Assembly: GCF_012516475.1 (NCBI RefSeq)
Contig: NZ_CP051217.1
Span: 1,054,001 to 1,118,000, forward strand
DNA: 64,000 bases
DNA from: Parasphingorhabdus halotolerans
GTDB lineage: Bacteria; Pseudomonadota; Alphaproteobacteria; Sphingomonadales; Sphingomonadaceae
Reading direction: 5' to 3'
The translations under genes were made by a program, and so were the position numbers. Below the pieces are notes generated by a model. It searched no databases, was not told the DNA's origin, and saw nothing but the letters and a program-made list of their open reading frames with translations. This document shows, one piece after another, positions 45,915 to 53,195 of this stretch. The stretch's first letter is position 1. Each line of letters starts with the position of its first letter.

Positions 45915-46463
45915 ATGCCAAATTTAATATTGTTCAACAAACCCTTTGGTGTGCTCTCCCAGTTCACGGATCGCGGAGATGAAGCGACCCGCCAGACATT
46001 GTCGGATTATATTGATGTGCCCGGCGTCTATCCTGCAGGCCGGCTGGACCGGGATAGTGAAGGTTTGCTGCTGCTGACCAGCGATGGCAGATTGCAGGCG
46101 CGGATTTCTGATCCCAAATATAAGACAGCGAAGACCTATCTCGCGCAGGTTGAGGGTGAACCGCAAGAAGGGGACCTTGATCAATTGCGGCGAGGCATTC
46201 TTTTGAAAGACGGCATGTCTCTGCCAGCCAAAGCCGAGCGCGTTACCGAGCCGGGTCTATGGCCGCGCGATCCACCGATCCGCATTCGTAAAACCGTTCC
46301 CGATTGCTGGCTCAAGCTGACAATCCGTGAAGGCCGCAATCGTCAGGTGCGCCGGATGACCGCCGCCATCGGCAATCCGACCCTGCGGCTGGTCCGCTGG
46401 CGTATTGGCGACTGGTCAGTAGATGGATTGCAGCCGGGCGAATGGCGCAGCTTTGATATCTGA
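45915..46463 (+). CDS. rluE: 23S rRNA pseudouridine synthase RluE-like
   Basis: A 182-residue RsuA-family pseudouridine synthase without an N-terminal S4 domain, as in E. coli RluE, which modifies U2457 of 23S rRNA. The catalytic Asp is D45 in [41 protein letters not shown] is the usual C-terminal block. ATG 45915 gives the expected start [18 protein letters not shown]. It is divergent from ltaE and 91 bp upstream of the holin gene. Confidence 0.92.
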   Translation: MPNLILFNKPFGVLSQFTDRGDEATRQTLSDYIDVPGVYPAGRLDRDSEGLLLLTSDGRLQARISDPKYKTAKTYLAQVEGEPQEGDLDQLRRGILLKDGMSLPAKAERVTEPGLWPRDPPIRIRKTVPDCWLKLTIREGRNRQVRRMTAAIGNPTLRLVRWRIGDWSVDGLQPGEWRSFDI

Positions 46464-46484
46464 GAGAACGGACTTTCCTACATA

Positions 46485-46499
46485 TAACCAAATAGGTTA
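46485..46499. repeat. 15-bp palindrome upstream of the holin gene
   Basis: TAACC-aaata-GGTTA, a perfect 5-bp inverted repeat, ends 56 bp before the holin start. It may be an operator; no cognate regulator can be named. Confidence 0.4.
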
Positions 46500-46554
46500 A
46501 AGATCTTTGACGCCGCCGCCTCCATAGGCCGTCCCAAAGAAAGGAACCCGAAAT

Positions 46555-46968
46555 ATGGCATTACTCACGACCCTCATTGGACCGCTTTCAAAAATTATCG
46601 ACAAGATTATCCCTGACCGTGAGGCCCGCGACCGGGCCAAGCTGGAACTTATCAAAATGGAAGGCGGTCAGGAACTCGAAGAGGTGCGTGTCCAGCTTTC
46701 CGCGATTTTGGCAGAGGCCGAATCGGCAGATCCCTGGACAAGCCGTGCGCGGCCAAGTTTTCTCTATGTCATGTATCTGCTGCTGCTCTGGTCTATCCCG
46801 ATGGGGCTGATTGCGGCTATCCAACCATCAGCGGCACACAACATCGCAACCGGCATGAACGCTTATCTCTCCGGAATTCCCGAACCGCTCTATGCCCTGT
46901 TTGGTACAGGCTATCTCGGATATACTGCCGCACGGCAATGGGGCAAGATTCGCGGTGTGGAAAAATAG
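46555..46968 (+). CDS. GTA-type 3TM holin-family protein
   Basis: A 137-residue protein that I match to the 3TM holin family found in gene transfer agents and prophages. An amphipathic, charged N-terminal half (to about 60) precedes ADPWTSRARPSFLYVMYLLLLWS. Hydrophobic helices follow near 66-88 and 106-125. Holins release endolysin through the inner membrane. No endolysin, capsid or terminase gene is near, so this is either an orphan serving a distant gene transfer agent or a copy with another role. AAGGAAC lies 8 nt before the ATG. Confidence 0.8.
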   Translation: MALLTTLIGPLSKIIDKIIPDREARDRAKLELIKMEGGQELEEVRVQLSAILAEAESADPWTSRARPSFLYVMYLLLLWSIPMGLIAAIQPSAAHNIATGMNAYLSGIPEPLYALFGTGYLGYTAARQWGKIRGVEK

Positions 46969-47135
46969 GCTTGGGTCGGCTTGTCAAAATTAGATTTTCG
47001 ATATTTTGAAAAGCTATCTATTTGATTATAAATAATTTTACGTCATGTTAACTTTGTATTTACGAAATATGCTTGCCATGCCCACCCCTTTGCGAATAAA
47101 GATGCACGTCTAGTTCATCCAAAGGGGATATTTTA

Positions 47136-47432
47136 ATGACTACCGAAATCAATTTCCGCAAAATGCTTGCTGTTGCAGGCGGACTTGCACTTGCTGTTCC
47201 AGCTCTTTCTGCATGTGCAGAGCAAGCTGAAGACGCTGCTGCAACCGCTGAATGTGCTGCAGAATGTGCTGCATGTGCCGCTGAATGCGCTGCATGTGCC
47301 GCTGGCTGTGCTGCTGATGCGACCGGCGAAGCTGCTGCTTGTGCCGCTGGCGATGCTGCTTGTGCCGCTGGCGATGCTGCTTGTGCCGCTGGCGATGCTG
47401 CTTGTGCAGCTGCAGACGCAGTAACCGAGTAA
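47136..47432 (+). CDS. Small Ala/Cys-rich repeat lipoprotein, family unknown
   Basis: A 98-residue protein. A signal peptide ends in the lipobox LSAC at C27, so mature processing would leave a lipid-anchored Cys. The mature part is almost only Ala, Cys, Glu, Asp and Gly, with ten further Cys. The first six are spaced alternately three and two residues apart (CAAECAAC pattern); the last four are separated by six residues (CAAGDAAC). The second half is three perfect 21-bp DNA repeats. AAAGGGGA before the ATG is a strong ribosome-binding site. I do not recognise the family. The Cys spacing suggests metal binding or a modified peptide. The downstream neighbours are a His-rich DUF6969-like gene and a broken DUF692/MNIO gene. 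Confidence 0.75.
   Translation: MTTEINFRKMLAVAGGLALAVPALSACAEQAEDAAATAECAAECAACAAECAACAAGCAADATGEAAACAAGDAACAAGDAACAAGDAACAAADAVTE
47334..47396 (+). repeat. Three perfect 21-bp tandem repeats inside the Cys-rich gene
   Basis: Copies at 47334-47354, 47355-47375 and 47376-47396, each coding Ala-Ala-Cys-Ala-Ala-Gly-Asp, are followed by a partial fourth. They are in frame, so copy-number change would add or remove one Cys unit without breaking the gene. Confidence 0.9.
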
Positions 47433-47449
47433 GTTTAGCTTATTAAGCA

Positions 47450-48076
47450 TTGGAAAATGCATTAGAAAAGCTGTTTGAGCTTACCAGCAAAATAGCTAAT
47501 GAGGGCGTCTCGCTAGTACCCAGAGTGGTACCGGCAGACGCCCCTTTCGTTCAATATCAACATTATCCCAAGGGCGATTGCGTTGCCCCGGGAAACAAGT
47601 CGCGCTGGTTTTATCACGCGCACAAACCAGCAGAACGCGAAGAAGGTGAACATGGGCATTTCCACATGTTCCTGCCGCTCGATATGTTCAAGGGCGTTGA
47701 ACCCTATTACCAACCCCCCAATAAATTACCCAACGGAAAGCCGACCCAAGGCGTCGTCCATTTTGGCGCGCTCAGCTTCGGGCAGGACGGTATGCCAATC
47801 AGTTGGTTCACCACTAACTACTGGGTGACTTATGAATATATGATGCCCGCAGACGCCATCGCCTCGCGTCTCAAGCTTTTCAGCATGAAAAATGCGCCCG
47901 GCGACCCGCTGGTCAATGACTGGCTGACTGCTGCCGTGCATAGTTTTCATGATCCGATTATCGAGATGGCGAAAAAACGGGATAAAGCCCTGATGAAGAG
48001 AAAGAAGGAGCTCGGCAGCGCCGTGTTCGAGAACAAGAAAGTCGAAATTTTGTCCCGGCAGCCGTTCGACTTCTAA
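47450..48076 (+). CDS. DUF6969-like protein, His-rich, function unknown
   Basis: A 208-residue soluble protein that resembles, from memory, the DUF6969 family: QHYPKGD (37-43), YHAH (55-58), EHGHFHMF (67-74) and FTTNYWVTYEY. The HAH and EHGHFH clusters could bind a metal, but the family has no known activity. The start must be TTG 47450, because a TAA lies two codons upstream and the next Met is far inside. It begins 17 bp after the Cys-rich lipoprotein stop with no clear ribosome-binding site, so translation probably depends on that gene. A Lys-rich tail closes the protein. Confidence 0.6.
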   Translation: MENALEKLFELTSKIANEGVSLVPRVVPADAPFVQYQHYPKGDCVAPGNKSRWFYHAHKPAEREEGEHGHFHMFLPLDMFKGVEPYYQPPNKLPNGKPTQGVVHFGALSFGQDGMPISWFTTNYWVTYEYMMPADAIASRLKLFSMKNAPGDPLVNDWLTAAVHSFHDPIIEMAKKRDKALMKRKKELGSAVFENKKVEILSRQPFDF

Positions 48077-48316
48077 TTTCTTTTTTGGTCTGTTAGAATT
48101 TGGGTAGATAATTTCAGCCGAGATCTTTTTCTTTATTTTGTGCTAAATATCCCCAGAAAATTGAATGGTCCATCTCTCAGGACATTCCAAATGGAGGGTC
48201 TAGTCGACGAGATTTTCTTGCAAAACTCGTTGCGAGTCACAAACGAAATTTGTGGAACCCAGCAGACGTTAATCCGGTTTTTCGATAAAAAATCTGACGT
48301 TCACCCAAGCCTCTTT

Positions 48317-48685
48317 CTATCCCGACGATCTTGTCCATTCGTGCAACAACTCTCCCAAATTCAGCAAATGCTCATCTGCTGTTTTCTGCAGTGCGGTGGC
48401 AAGCAGTTTGCCATCAACCATCTGACGCGGACGCCCGCCTGAATCCATGAAGTTCTCCGAGATGGCTTCAAACCAGTCGACTTGCGGCCATGTCGAGACA
48501 ATATGATCGAAATGAACATTGCGAAGCCCCGTACAGCTGTGCAGCGGCATTCCCTCTGGTTGCGTTCCAATAATTTTGGAAAAGGCGGGAGCCTTGGCAT
48601 AGGGATATGGCGCTCGCACGGGTTCGCCAGGTTTGGTTGCGGGTTTCTGTTTCAAATGTTCACGGCCTCGGCGAGCGTTGGTTAT
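48317..48685 (-). pseudogene. Truncated DUF692/MNIO-family gene without a start codon
   Basis: The minus strand encodes [11 protein letters not shown], then [23 protein letters not shown], matching the N-terminal part of DUF692 proteins (multinuclear non-heme iron oxidases, MNIO, such as BufB, MbnB and TglH). A full member is near 280-300 residues; here only about 120 codons remain before a stop at 48317. The end does not look like MNIO, so a deletion or frameshift is likely. A perfect AAGGAGG at 48692-48699 precedes an in-frame ATA (48683-48685), where an ATG would be expected. The enzymes usually modify Cys-rich peptides encoded beside them. Confidence 0.65.
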
Positions 48686-48747
48686 GTGAAATCCTCCTTG
48701 TTCTGAAAAAAAATCCTATAATATCAGCACCTATGTCACCAAATTGA

Positions 48748-48764
48748 TGTTGTGAATTAAGGAG
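48748..48764 (+). repeat. Left terminal repeat of the IS3 element
   Basis: 17 bp from TGTTGTGAATTAAGGAG. It pairs imperfectly with 50179-50195 when one gap is allowed; the exact outer base is uncertain. Confidence 0.6.
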
Positions 48765-48800
48765 TGTTTTGGTTTCATCGTAGTGACGAAGGAACGAAGC

Positions 48801-49175
48801 ATGAAACCAAAACACTCCAGCGCTAAAATGCCCGCAGAGCGGGTGGTCAAGGGCATACGCCGTGCGACCCGTCGGCATTTCTCTGCCGAAGACAAGATAC
48901 GCATCGTGATCGACGGTCTGCGCGGCGATGACAGTATTGCCGAGCTGTGCCGCAGGGAGGGCATAGCGCAGAGCCTGTATTACACCTGGTCGAAGGAGTT
49001 TATGGAAGCGGGCAAGCGCCGACTTGCTGGCGACACGGCGCGTGCTGCCACATCGGATGAGGTAAAAGACCTGCGCCGTGAAGCTGGCGCGTTGAAGGAA
49101 TGCGTTGCTGATCTGACATTGGAAAACCGTCTGCTCAAAAAAAGCATGATCGCGGATGGGGACGACGACGCATGA
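48801..49175 (+). CDS. IS3-family transposase OrfA
   Basis: A protein of about 124 residues. A basic N-terminus precedes a helix-turn-helix (IRIVIDGLRGDDSIAELCRREGIAQSLYYTWSKEFM), and a C-terminal leucine-rich coiled coil (LRREAGALKECVADLTLENRLLKK) follows. It binds the terminal repeats and pairs with OrfB. ATG 48801 with AAGGA upstream is preferred to a GTG at 48783. The stop overlaps the orfB start by 4 nt (ATGA), so translation is coupled rather than by frameshift. Confidence 0.9.
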   Translation: MKPKHSSAKMPAERVVKGIRRATRRHFSAEDKIRIVIDGLRGDDSIAELCRREGIAQSLYYTWSKEFMEAGKRRLAGDTARAATSDEVKDLRREAGALKECVADLTLENRLLKKSMIADGDDDA

Positions 49176-50152
49176 GATATCCGGCATCAGAGAAGCTCGA
49201 GATCATCAGGATCGTCGAGCAATCGCATCTGTCAGCGCGCAAGACGCTGGATAAGCTGGGCATCCCGCGCCGAACCTTTTACCGCTGGTATGATCGGTAT
49301 CTGGAAGGCGGGCCTGAAGCGCTGGCTGACCGGCCATCGGCTCCAAGCCGGGTGTGGAACCGGATTCCTGCCAAAGTGCATGACCAGATCATCGGTCTGG
49401 CACTGGAACGCTCGGAGCTCAGCCCACGCGAACTGGCGGTGACGTTCACCGACCAGCAGCGCTACTTCGTGTCAGAAGCCACGGTTTACAGACTTCTGAA
49501 GGCCCATGACCTGATCACCAGCCCCGCCTATGTAGTGATCAAAGCAGCGGACCGCTTCCACACACCGACCCTGCGCCCCAACGAGATGTGGCAGACCGAT
49601 TTTACCTACTTCAAGATCATTGGCTGGGGCTGGATGTACCTGTCCACCGTGCTCGACGATTACTCGCGCTACATCATTGCATGGAAGTTGTGCACGACGA
49701 TGCGCGCCGAGGATGTCACCGAGACGCTGGATATGGCATTGGAAACCTCAGGCTGTAACAGTGCCAAAGTGCAGCACAAGCCGCGCCTGCTGAGCGATAA
49801 TGGTCCCAGCTATATTGCAGGTGAACTGGTAGAGTATATCGAAGCCAACAAGATGAGCCATTTGCGCGGTGCGCCGTTCCATCCGCAGACACAGGGCAAG
49901 ATCGAACGCTGGCACCAGACCTTGAAGAACCGCATCCTGCTAGAAAACTACTTCCTGCCAGGGGATCTGGAAGCCCAGATAGAAGCGTTCGTCGAGCATT
50001 ATAACCACCAGCGTTATCACGAAAGCCTCAGCAACGTTACGCCTGCCGATGCCTACTTCGGCAGAGCAGTCGCCATCATCAATCAACGAGAAAGGATCAA
50101 AAAACAAACCATCGAACATCGGCGCTTGCAACACCGCAAGCTTGCCGCTTAA
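49172..50152 (+). CDS. IS3-family transposase OrfB (DDE integrase core)
   Basis: A 326-residue transposase. The N-terminus has a HTH_21-like region, and the rve core carries the catalytic triad D143 in MWQTDFTYFK, D209 in LLSDNGPSY and E245 in GKIERWH. D209 and E245 are separated by 35 residues, the classical D(35)E arrangement. All is intact, so the element may still be mobile. The C-terminus QTIEHRRLQHRKLAA ends 43 bp before the right terminal repeat. It shows clear similarity to the fossil copy at 197-706. Confidence 0.93.
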   Translation: MRYPASEKLEIIRIVEQSHLSARKTLDKLGIPRRTFYRWYDRYLEGGPEALADRPSAPSRVWNRIPAKVHDQIIGLALERSELSPRELAVTFTDQQRYFVSEATVYRLLKAHDLITSPAYVVIKAADRFHTPTLRPNEMWQTDFTYFKIIGWGWMYLSTVLDDYSRYIIAWKLCTTMRAEDVTETLDMALETSGCNSAKVQHKPRLLSDNGPSYIAGELVEYIEANKMSHLRGAPFHPQTQGKIERWHQTLKNRILLENYFLPGDLEAQIEAFVEHYNHQRYHESLSNVTPADAYFGRAVAIINQRERIKKQTIEHRRLQHRKLAA

Positions 50153-50178
50153 TATCAATCAACAAGATGGAACCAATG

Positions 50179-50195
50179 CTCCTTTAATTTACGCA
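50179..50195 (-). repeat. Right terminal repeat of the IS3 element
   Basis: The complement reads TGCGTAAATTAAAGGAG, partner of 48748-48764. The flank to 50287 shows no gene. Confidence 0.6.
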
Positions 50196-50287
50196 GCCTT
50201 TAGTACCAAATGTTCTGACGACGGACAATCATCACAAATTTTTTCGGTAACTTGGCGGACTATGAAATGAAAATTTGAGGACGAGTG

Positions 50288-51370
50288 CTATTTGATTGTC
50301 GCTACGGGATAATCGATATACCCCTCTCTTTCACCGGTGTAGAGCTTCGCATAGTCGGGTTTGGCAAGTTTGGCGCCTGATAATATGCGGTTCACCAAAT
50401 CGGGATTGGCTATAAATGCGCGGCCAAAGGAAACGGCATCGGCGCGTCCGCTTTGGATAATTTCTGACGCCGTTTCAGCATTCAGACTGTTATTCGTAAC
50501 GATTTTCCCTGACCAGTGCTGCCGGATCATGGCGAGTGTATCGAGATTTTCCAGTCCCATATCGACAACGTGAACATAGGCCAAGTTTAACTCGTCTGTC
50601 GCATTGAGCAACGGGACGAAAATTTCTTCCGGATCGCTCACGTCCATGTCGTTATAAGGATTACCGGGCGAGATACGGAAACCTACCCGGTCGCCGCCAA
50701 TGGCTTTGGCCATAGCATCAAGAACCATTACTGGAAACCGGACACGACCTGCCGCGCCTTCGCCCCAATTATCATCGCGGAGATTGCTGACGGGGTTGAG
50801 GAATTGGTTGATCAGATAGCCGCTGGCGCAGTGGAGTTCTACGCCGTCGATATTTGCCGCGCGCGCATTGCGTGCAGCCTGCGCAAATTCTTCTGCAAGT
50901 GCTGGCAATTCGTCAGCGGCCAAAGCACGCGGCATTGCTGTCGGGGCAGGCACGCCATCCGGCCCGGGTACCGGATCGGAGCAAGAAATGGCAGAGGGCG
51001 CAATAACATCCGCTATATATCCGCGATTGTCGGGCACAACCACGCGGCCACAATGCATGATCTGCATCACAATCTTGCCGCCTTCGCCGTGAACCGCGTC
51101 GGCAACCTTCGCCCAGCCGTCAATCTGTTCCTGCGAATAAATGCCCGGCGTACGCCAGTACCCCTTGCCTTCCCGGCTCGGTTGCGTCCCTTCGGTTACA
51201 ATCAACCCCGCGCTCGCGCGCTGACGGTAATATTCGATCATGATGTCGCTAGGCACATCACCGGGACCAGCCCGGTCGCGCGTCATGGGCGCCATGATGA
51301 TGCTGTTTTTCAATTCCAGTGCGCCGAGACTGATTGGCTGGAACAGGTTATTGTGCATTTCGGGTGTCAT
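50288..51370 (-). CDS. Old yellow enzyme family FMN ene-reductase (NemA-like)
   Basis: A 360-residue TIM-barrel FMN oxidoreductase that reduces activated C=C bonds with NAD(P)H. NSIIMAPMTR and QIMHCGRVV bind flavin. LHCASGYLINQFL holds H180 and the proton-donor-type Y185. Family members usually have His-x-x-Asn (or His) at the substrate site, but here the second residue is S183, which may change specificity. FGRAFIANPDLV near the C-terminus is normal. It is the last gene of the P450-Rieske-SDR-OYE operon. In steroid or terpenoid breakdown such enzymes reduce enones. Confidence 0.88.
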   Translation of the reverse strand: MTPEMHNNLFQPISLGALELKNSIIMAPMTRDRAGPGDVPSDIMIEYYRQRASAGLIVTEGTQPSREGKGYWRTPGIYSQEQIDGWAKVADAVHGEGGKIVMQIMHCGRVVVPDNRGYIADVIAPSAISCSDPVPGPDGVPAPTAMPRALAADELPALAEEFAQAARNARAANIDGVELHCASGYLINQFLNPVSNLRDDNWGEGAAGRVRFPVMVLDAMAKAIGGDRVGFRISPGNPYNDMDVSDPEEIFVPLLNATDELNLAYVHVVDMGLENLDTLAMIRQHWSGKIVTNNSLNAETASEIIQSGRADAVSFGRAFIANPDLVNRILSGAKLAKPDYAKLYTGEREGYIDYPVATIK

Positions 51371-51381
51371 CCTATGGACGC

Positions 51382-52170
51382 TTAAGGTGTCATCCCCTCC
51401 GGTGCACCCGGCAATACCGGCTGGAAGTAGCCTGATGACCAGCCGCCATCTACCGCAATTTCCGCGCCAGTGATATAGCTCGCTTCATCGGTCGCGAGGA
51501 ATAGCGATGCCTGTGCAATTTCTTCCGGCTGGCCGATACGCTGCAACGGCACCCGTCCAAATGCGGCATTGAGCTGATCTGCCGGCAAGTCGCGCGCATT
51601 ACCCATCGGTGTATCGACACCACCGGGATGCACTGAATTCACCCGGATACCCGATGTACCCAGCTCATAGGCCAGCGACTTTGTAAGTCCCCGCAACGCC
51701 CATTTGCTAGCGGTATAGATGGTAAGGCCATTGCAACCACGCAGCCCGTCGACCGAGCTGATGTTGACGATGGAACCCTTGCCTGCCGCTTTCATAACTG
51801 CGGACACATGCTTGATCCCGAGCATCGGGCCGATGGTGTTGATACCGAGAACGTGCTGTGCATCCTCGGCGCTCAAAGCTTCGATCGGCGTGAAGTGGAC
51901 CACACCGGCATTGTTGACCAAAATATCGACTGTACCATGGTCTGCCTTCGCCTTGGCAACTACCGCCGCCCAATCATCATCCGATGATACATCATGTTTG
52001 ATAAAGCTCGCGGCATCGCCAATATCTGCTGCAACCGCCTGCCCCTCGTCCTCAAGCACATCGGTGAGCACGACTTTCGCGCCCTCACTAGCGAACAGCC
52101 TGGCGGTAGCTTCACCCATGCCTCGCGCCGCGCCGGTGATGATGGCAACCTTCCCGGAAAGACGCCCCAT
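51382..52170 (-). CDS. SDR-family alcohol dehydrogenase (hydroxysteroid-dehydrogenase-like)
   Basis: A 262-residue classical short-chain dehydrogenase. TGAARGMG (12-19) is the coenzyme loop and VNNAG the structural motif. The catalytic residues are Ser in NISSVDG and Tyr-Lys in YTASKWALRG; HPGGVDTPM follows. The sequence style resembles the 3-alpha/20-beta-hydroxysteroid dehydrogenase group, so it may oxidise a cyclic alcohol produced by the oxygenases. Start and stop are tight with neighbours: the ATG shares its first base with the end of the Rieske stop, and the OYE gene starts 11 bp later. Confidence 0.88.
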   Translation of the reverse strand: MGRLSGKVAIITGAARGMGEATARLFASEGAKVVLTDVLEDEGQAVAADIGDAASFIKHDVSSDDDWAAVVAKAKADHGTVDILVNNAGVVHFTPIEALSAEDAQHVLGINTIGPMLGIKHVSAVMKAAGKGSIVNISSVDGLRGCNGLTIYTASKWALRGLTKSLAYELGTSGIRVNSVHPGGVDTPMGNARDLPADQLNAAFGRVPLQRIGQPEEIAQASLFLATDEASYITGAEIAVDGGWSSGYFQPVLPGAPEGMTP

Positions 52171-53195
52171 TAGTTTGCCGCCACGGCTGGATCGGTTTCA
52201 TCGAGACCGACGTAAAATTGCTTCATATATTTTCTCCATAACATGATCGGTCCATCGCCGTCACAAAGCAGAGGCTTCGGACGGTATTTCTTGTTGTCCC
52301 AGACGATCAGGTCAACTGATTCAAAACCTTTGGAATCTTCGCCTTCGGCCTCACCAATCGAATGATGATAGAGATGGGTGGCCGTTGCCATATCTTCGGA
52401 ACCTTCGTCGTATTTCTTCCATGTGAAGGCCATCCGCGTTCGCGTCATTTCCTCATCGACCGGGGTGGACAGAGCAAACATCAACATTTTCACGTCACCC
52501 CTACAGTGGCGCGTGGCGTTAACGCCGGGGCCGTATCCGGTACCATAGATGTAACCATCCATGATGTCGTAATTCCAGATAGGGCCATCCGCCGAAGCTT
52601 CAACGCTTGGAATCATCGGCGCCCCGTGCAGGAACTTCAGATGCGGCGTATCAACCGAATTTTCCCCGATTTCCTGAATGCAGGTGCCAATATCCCATGA
52701 GTGATATTTCACTTCGACATGGCCATCCGGATCTTCAAATTCGGGAATGGTTGGAAGCTCCCACATCGGTTCTTTGTCTTCGGGATGATACCAGACGAAG
52801 ATCATGCCATATTTTTCAATCACCGGCAGCGCCTTAAGGATAGGCTTTTTACGCGCAACGCCGGGCATGACTTTGCCGTACGGAATATTCTTGCACCAGC
52901 CTTCGCTATCAAATTCCCAGTTATGGAACGGGCACTGGATATTGTCGCCAACTATCTTGCCGCCATGCCCCAAATGTGCACCGAGATGCGGGCAAAAAGG
53001 ATCGGTCATTCCTACCGAACCGTCTTCGCCGCGGAACAACACCCACTCTTTGCCAAAGAGTTTCTCAATCTTGATTTCGCCAGCTTTCAGTTCATGGGAA
53101 TATTGAACACAGAACCAGCCATAGGGGATCGGGAAAGGACAACGCTCCAGTTCATCGCCAGTCTGGATCCGATCAATTTTTCTCATCTCGTTCAT
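52170..53195 (-). CDS. Rieske non-heme iron oxygenase, KshA-like
   Basis: A 341-residue oxygenase component. The Rieske [2Fe-2S] ligands are C68 and H70 in CPHLG and C88 and H91 in CPFHNWEF. The mononuclear iron facial site uses H185 and H190 in NSVDTPHLKFLH, with N179 and D182 as electron bridge residues. The size and the short PHLKFLH loop resemble the 3-ketosteroid 9-alpha-hydroxylase (KshA)/Neverland group, which hydroxylates or desaturates sterol-type rings. No ferredoxin reductase gene is in the window. It overlaps P450 by ATGA. Confidence 0.85.
   Translation of the reverse strand: MNEMRKIDRIQTGDELERCPFPIPYGWFCVQYSHELKAGEIKIEKLFGKEWVLFRGEDGSVGMTDPFCPHLGAHLGHGGKIVGDNIQCPFHNWEFDSEGWCKNIPYGKVMPGVARKKPILKALPVIEKYGMIFVWYHPEDKEPMWELPTIPEFEDPDGHVEVKYHSWDIGTCIQEIGENSVDTPHLKFLHGAPMIPSVEASADGPIWNYDIMDGYIYGTGYGPGVNATRHCRGDVKMLMFALSTPVDEEMTRTRMAFTWKKYDEGSEDMATATHLYHHSIGEAEGEDSKGFESVDLIVWDNKKYRPKPLLCDGDGPIMLWRKYMKQFYVGLDETDPAVAAN

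Larger units (their letters stand above)
48748..50195 (+). mobile_element. Intact IS3-family insertion sequence
   Basis: An element of about 1.45 kb with two overlapping reading frames (orfA, orfB) and imperfect terminal repeats starting with TG. The left end (48748-48764) and the complement of the right end (50179-50195) align with one gap and share GAATTA..AGGAG-type sequence. No target duplication is obvious next to the ends I chose: TGA precedes the left one and GCC follows the right one. A degraded relative lies at 197-706. The element is inserted beside the promoter side of the broken DUF692 gene. Confidence 0.85.

Noticed and set aside
47048..47063. CtrA-like site TTAA-N7-TTTAC before the Cys-rich gene
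   Set aside because: It differs from TTAA-N7-TTAAC in the second half, and such AT-rich matches are common by chance.
47334..47396. 21-bp tandem repeats as a CRISPR-like array
   Set aside because: There are no spacers, the repeats are directly adjacent and they code in frame for the Cys-rich protein.
48140..48442. A 100-codon plus-strand frame opposite the DUF692 remnant
   Set aside because: No ribosome-binding site or protein features; it overlaps the recognisable DUF692 sequence on the other strand.
49165..49180. Programmed frameshift between IS3 orfA and orfB
   Set aside because: orfB has its own ATG in an ATGA overlap, and no slippery A6G-type run is seen there.
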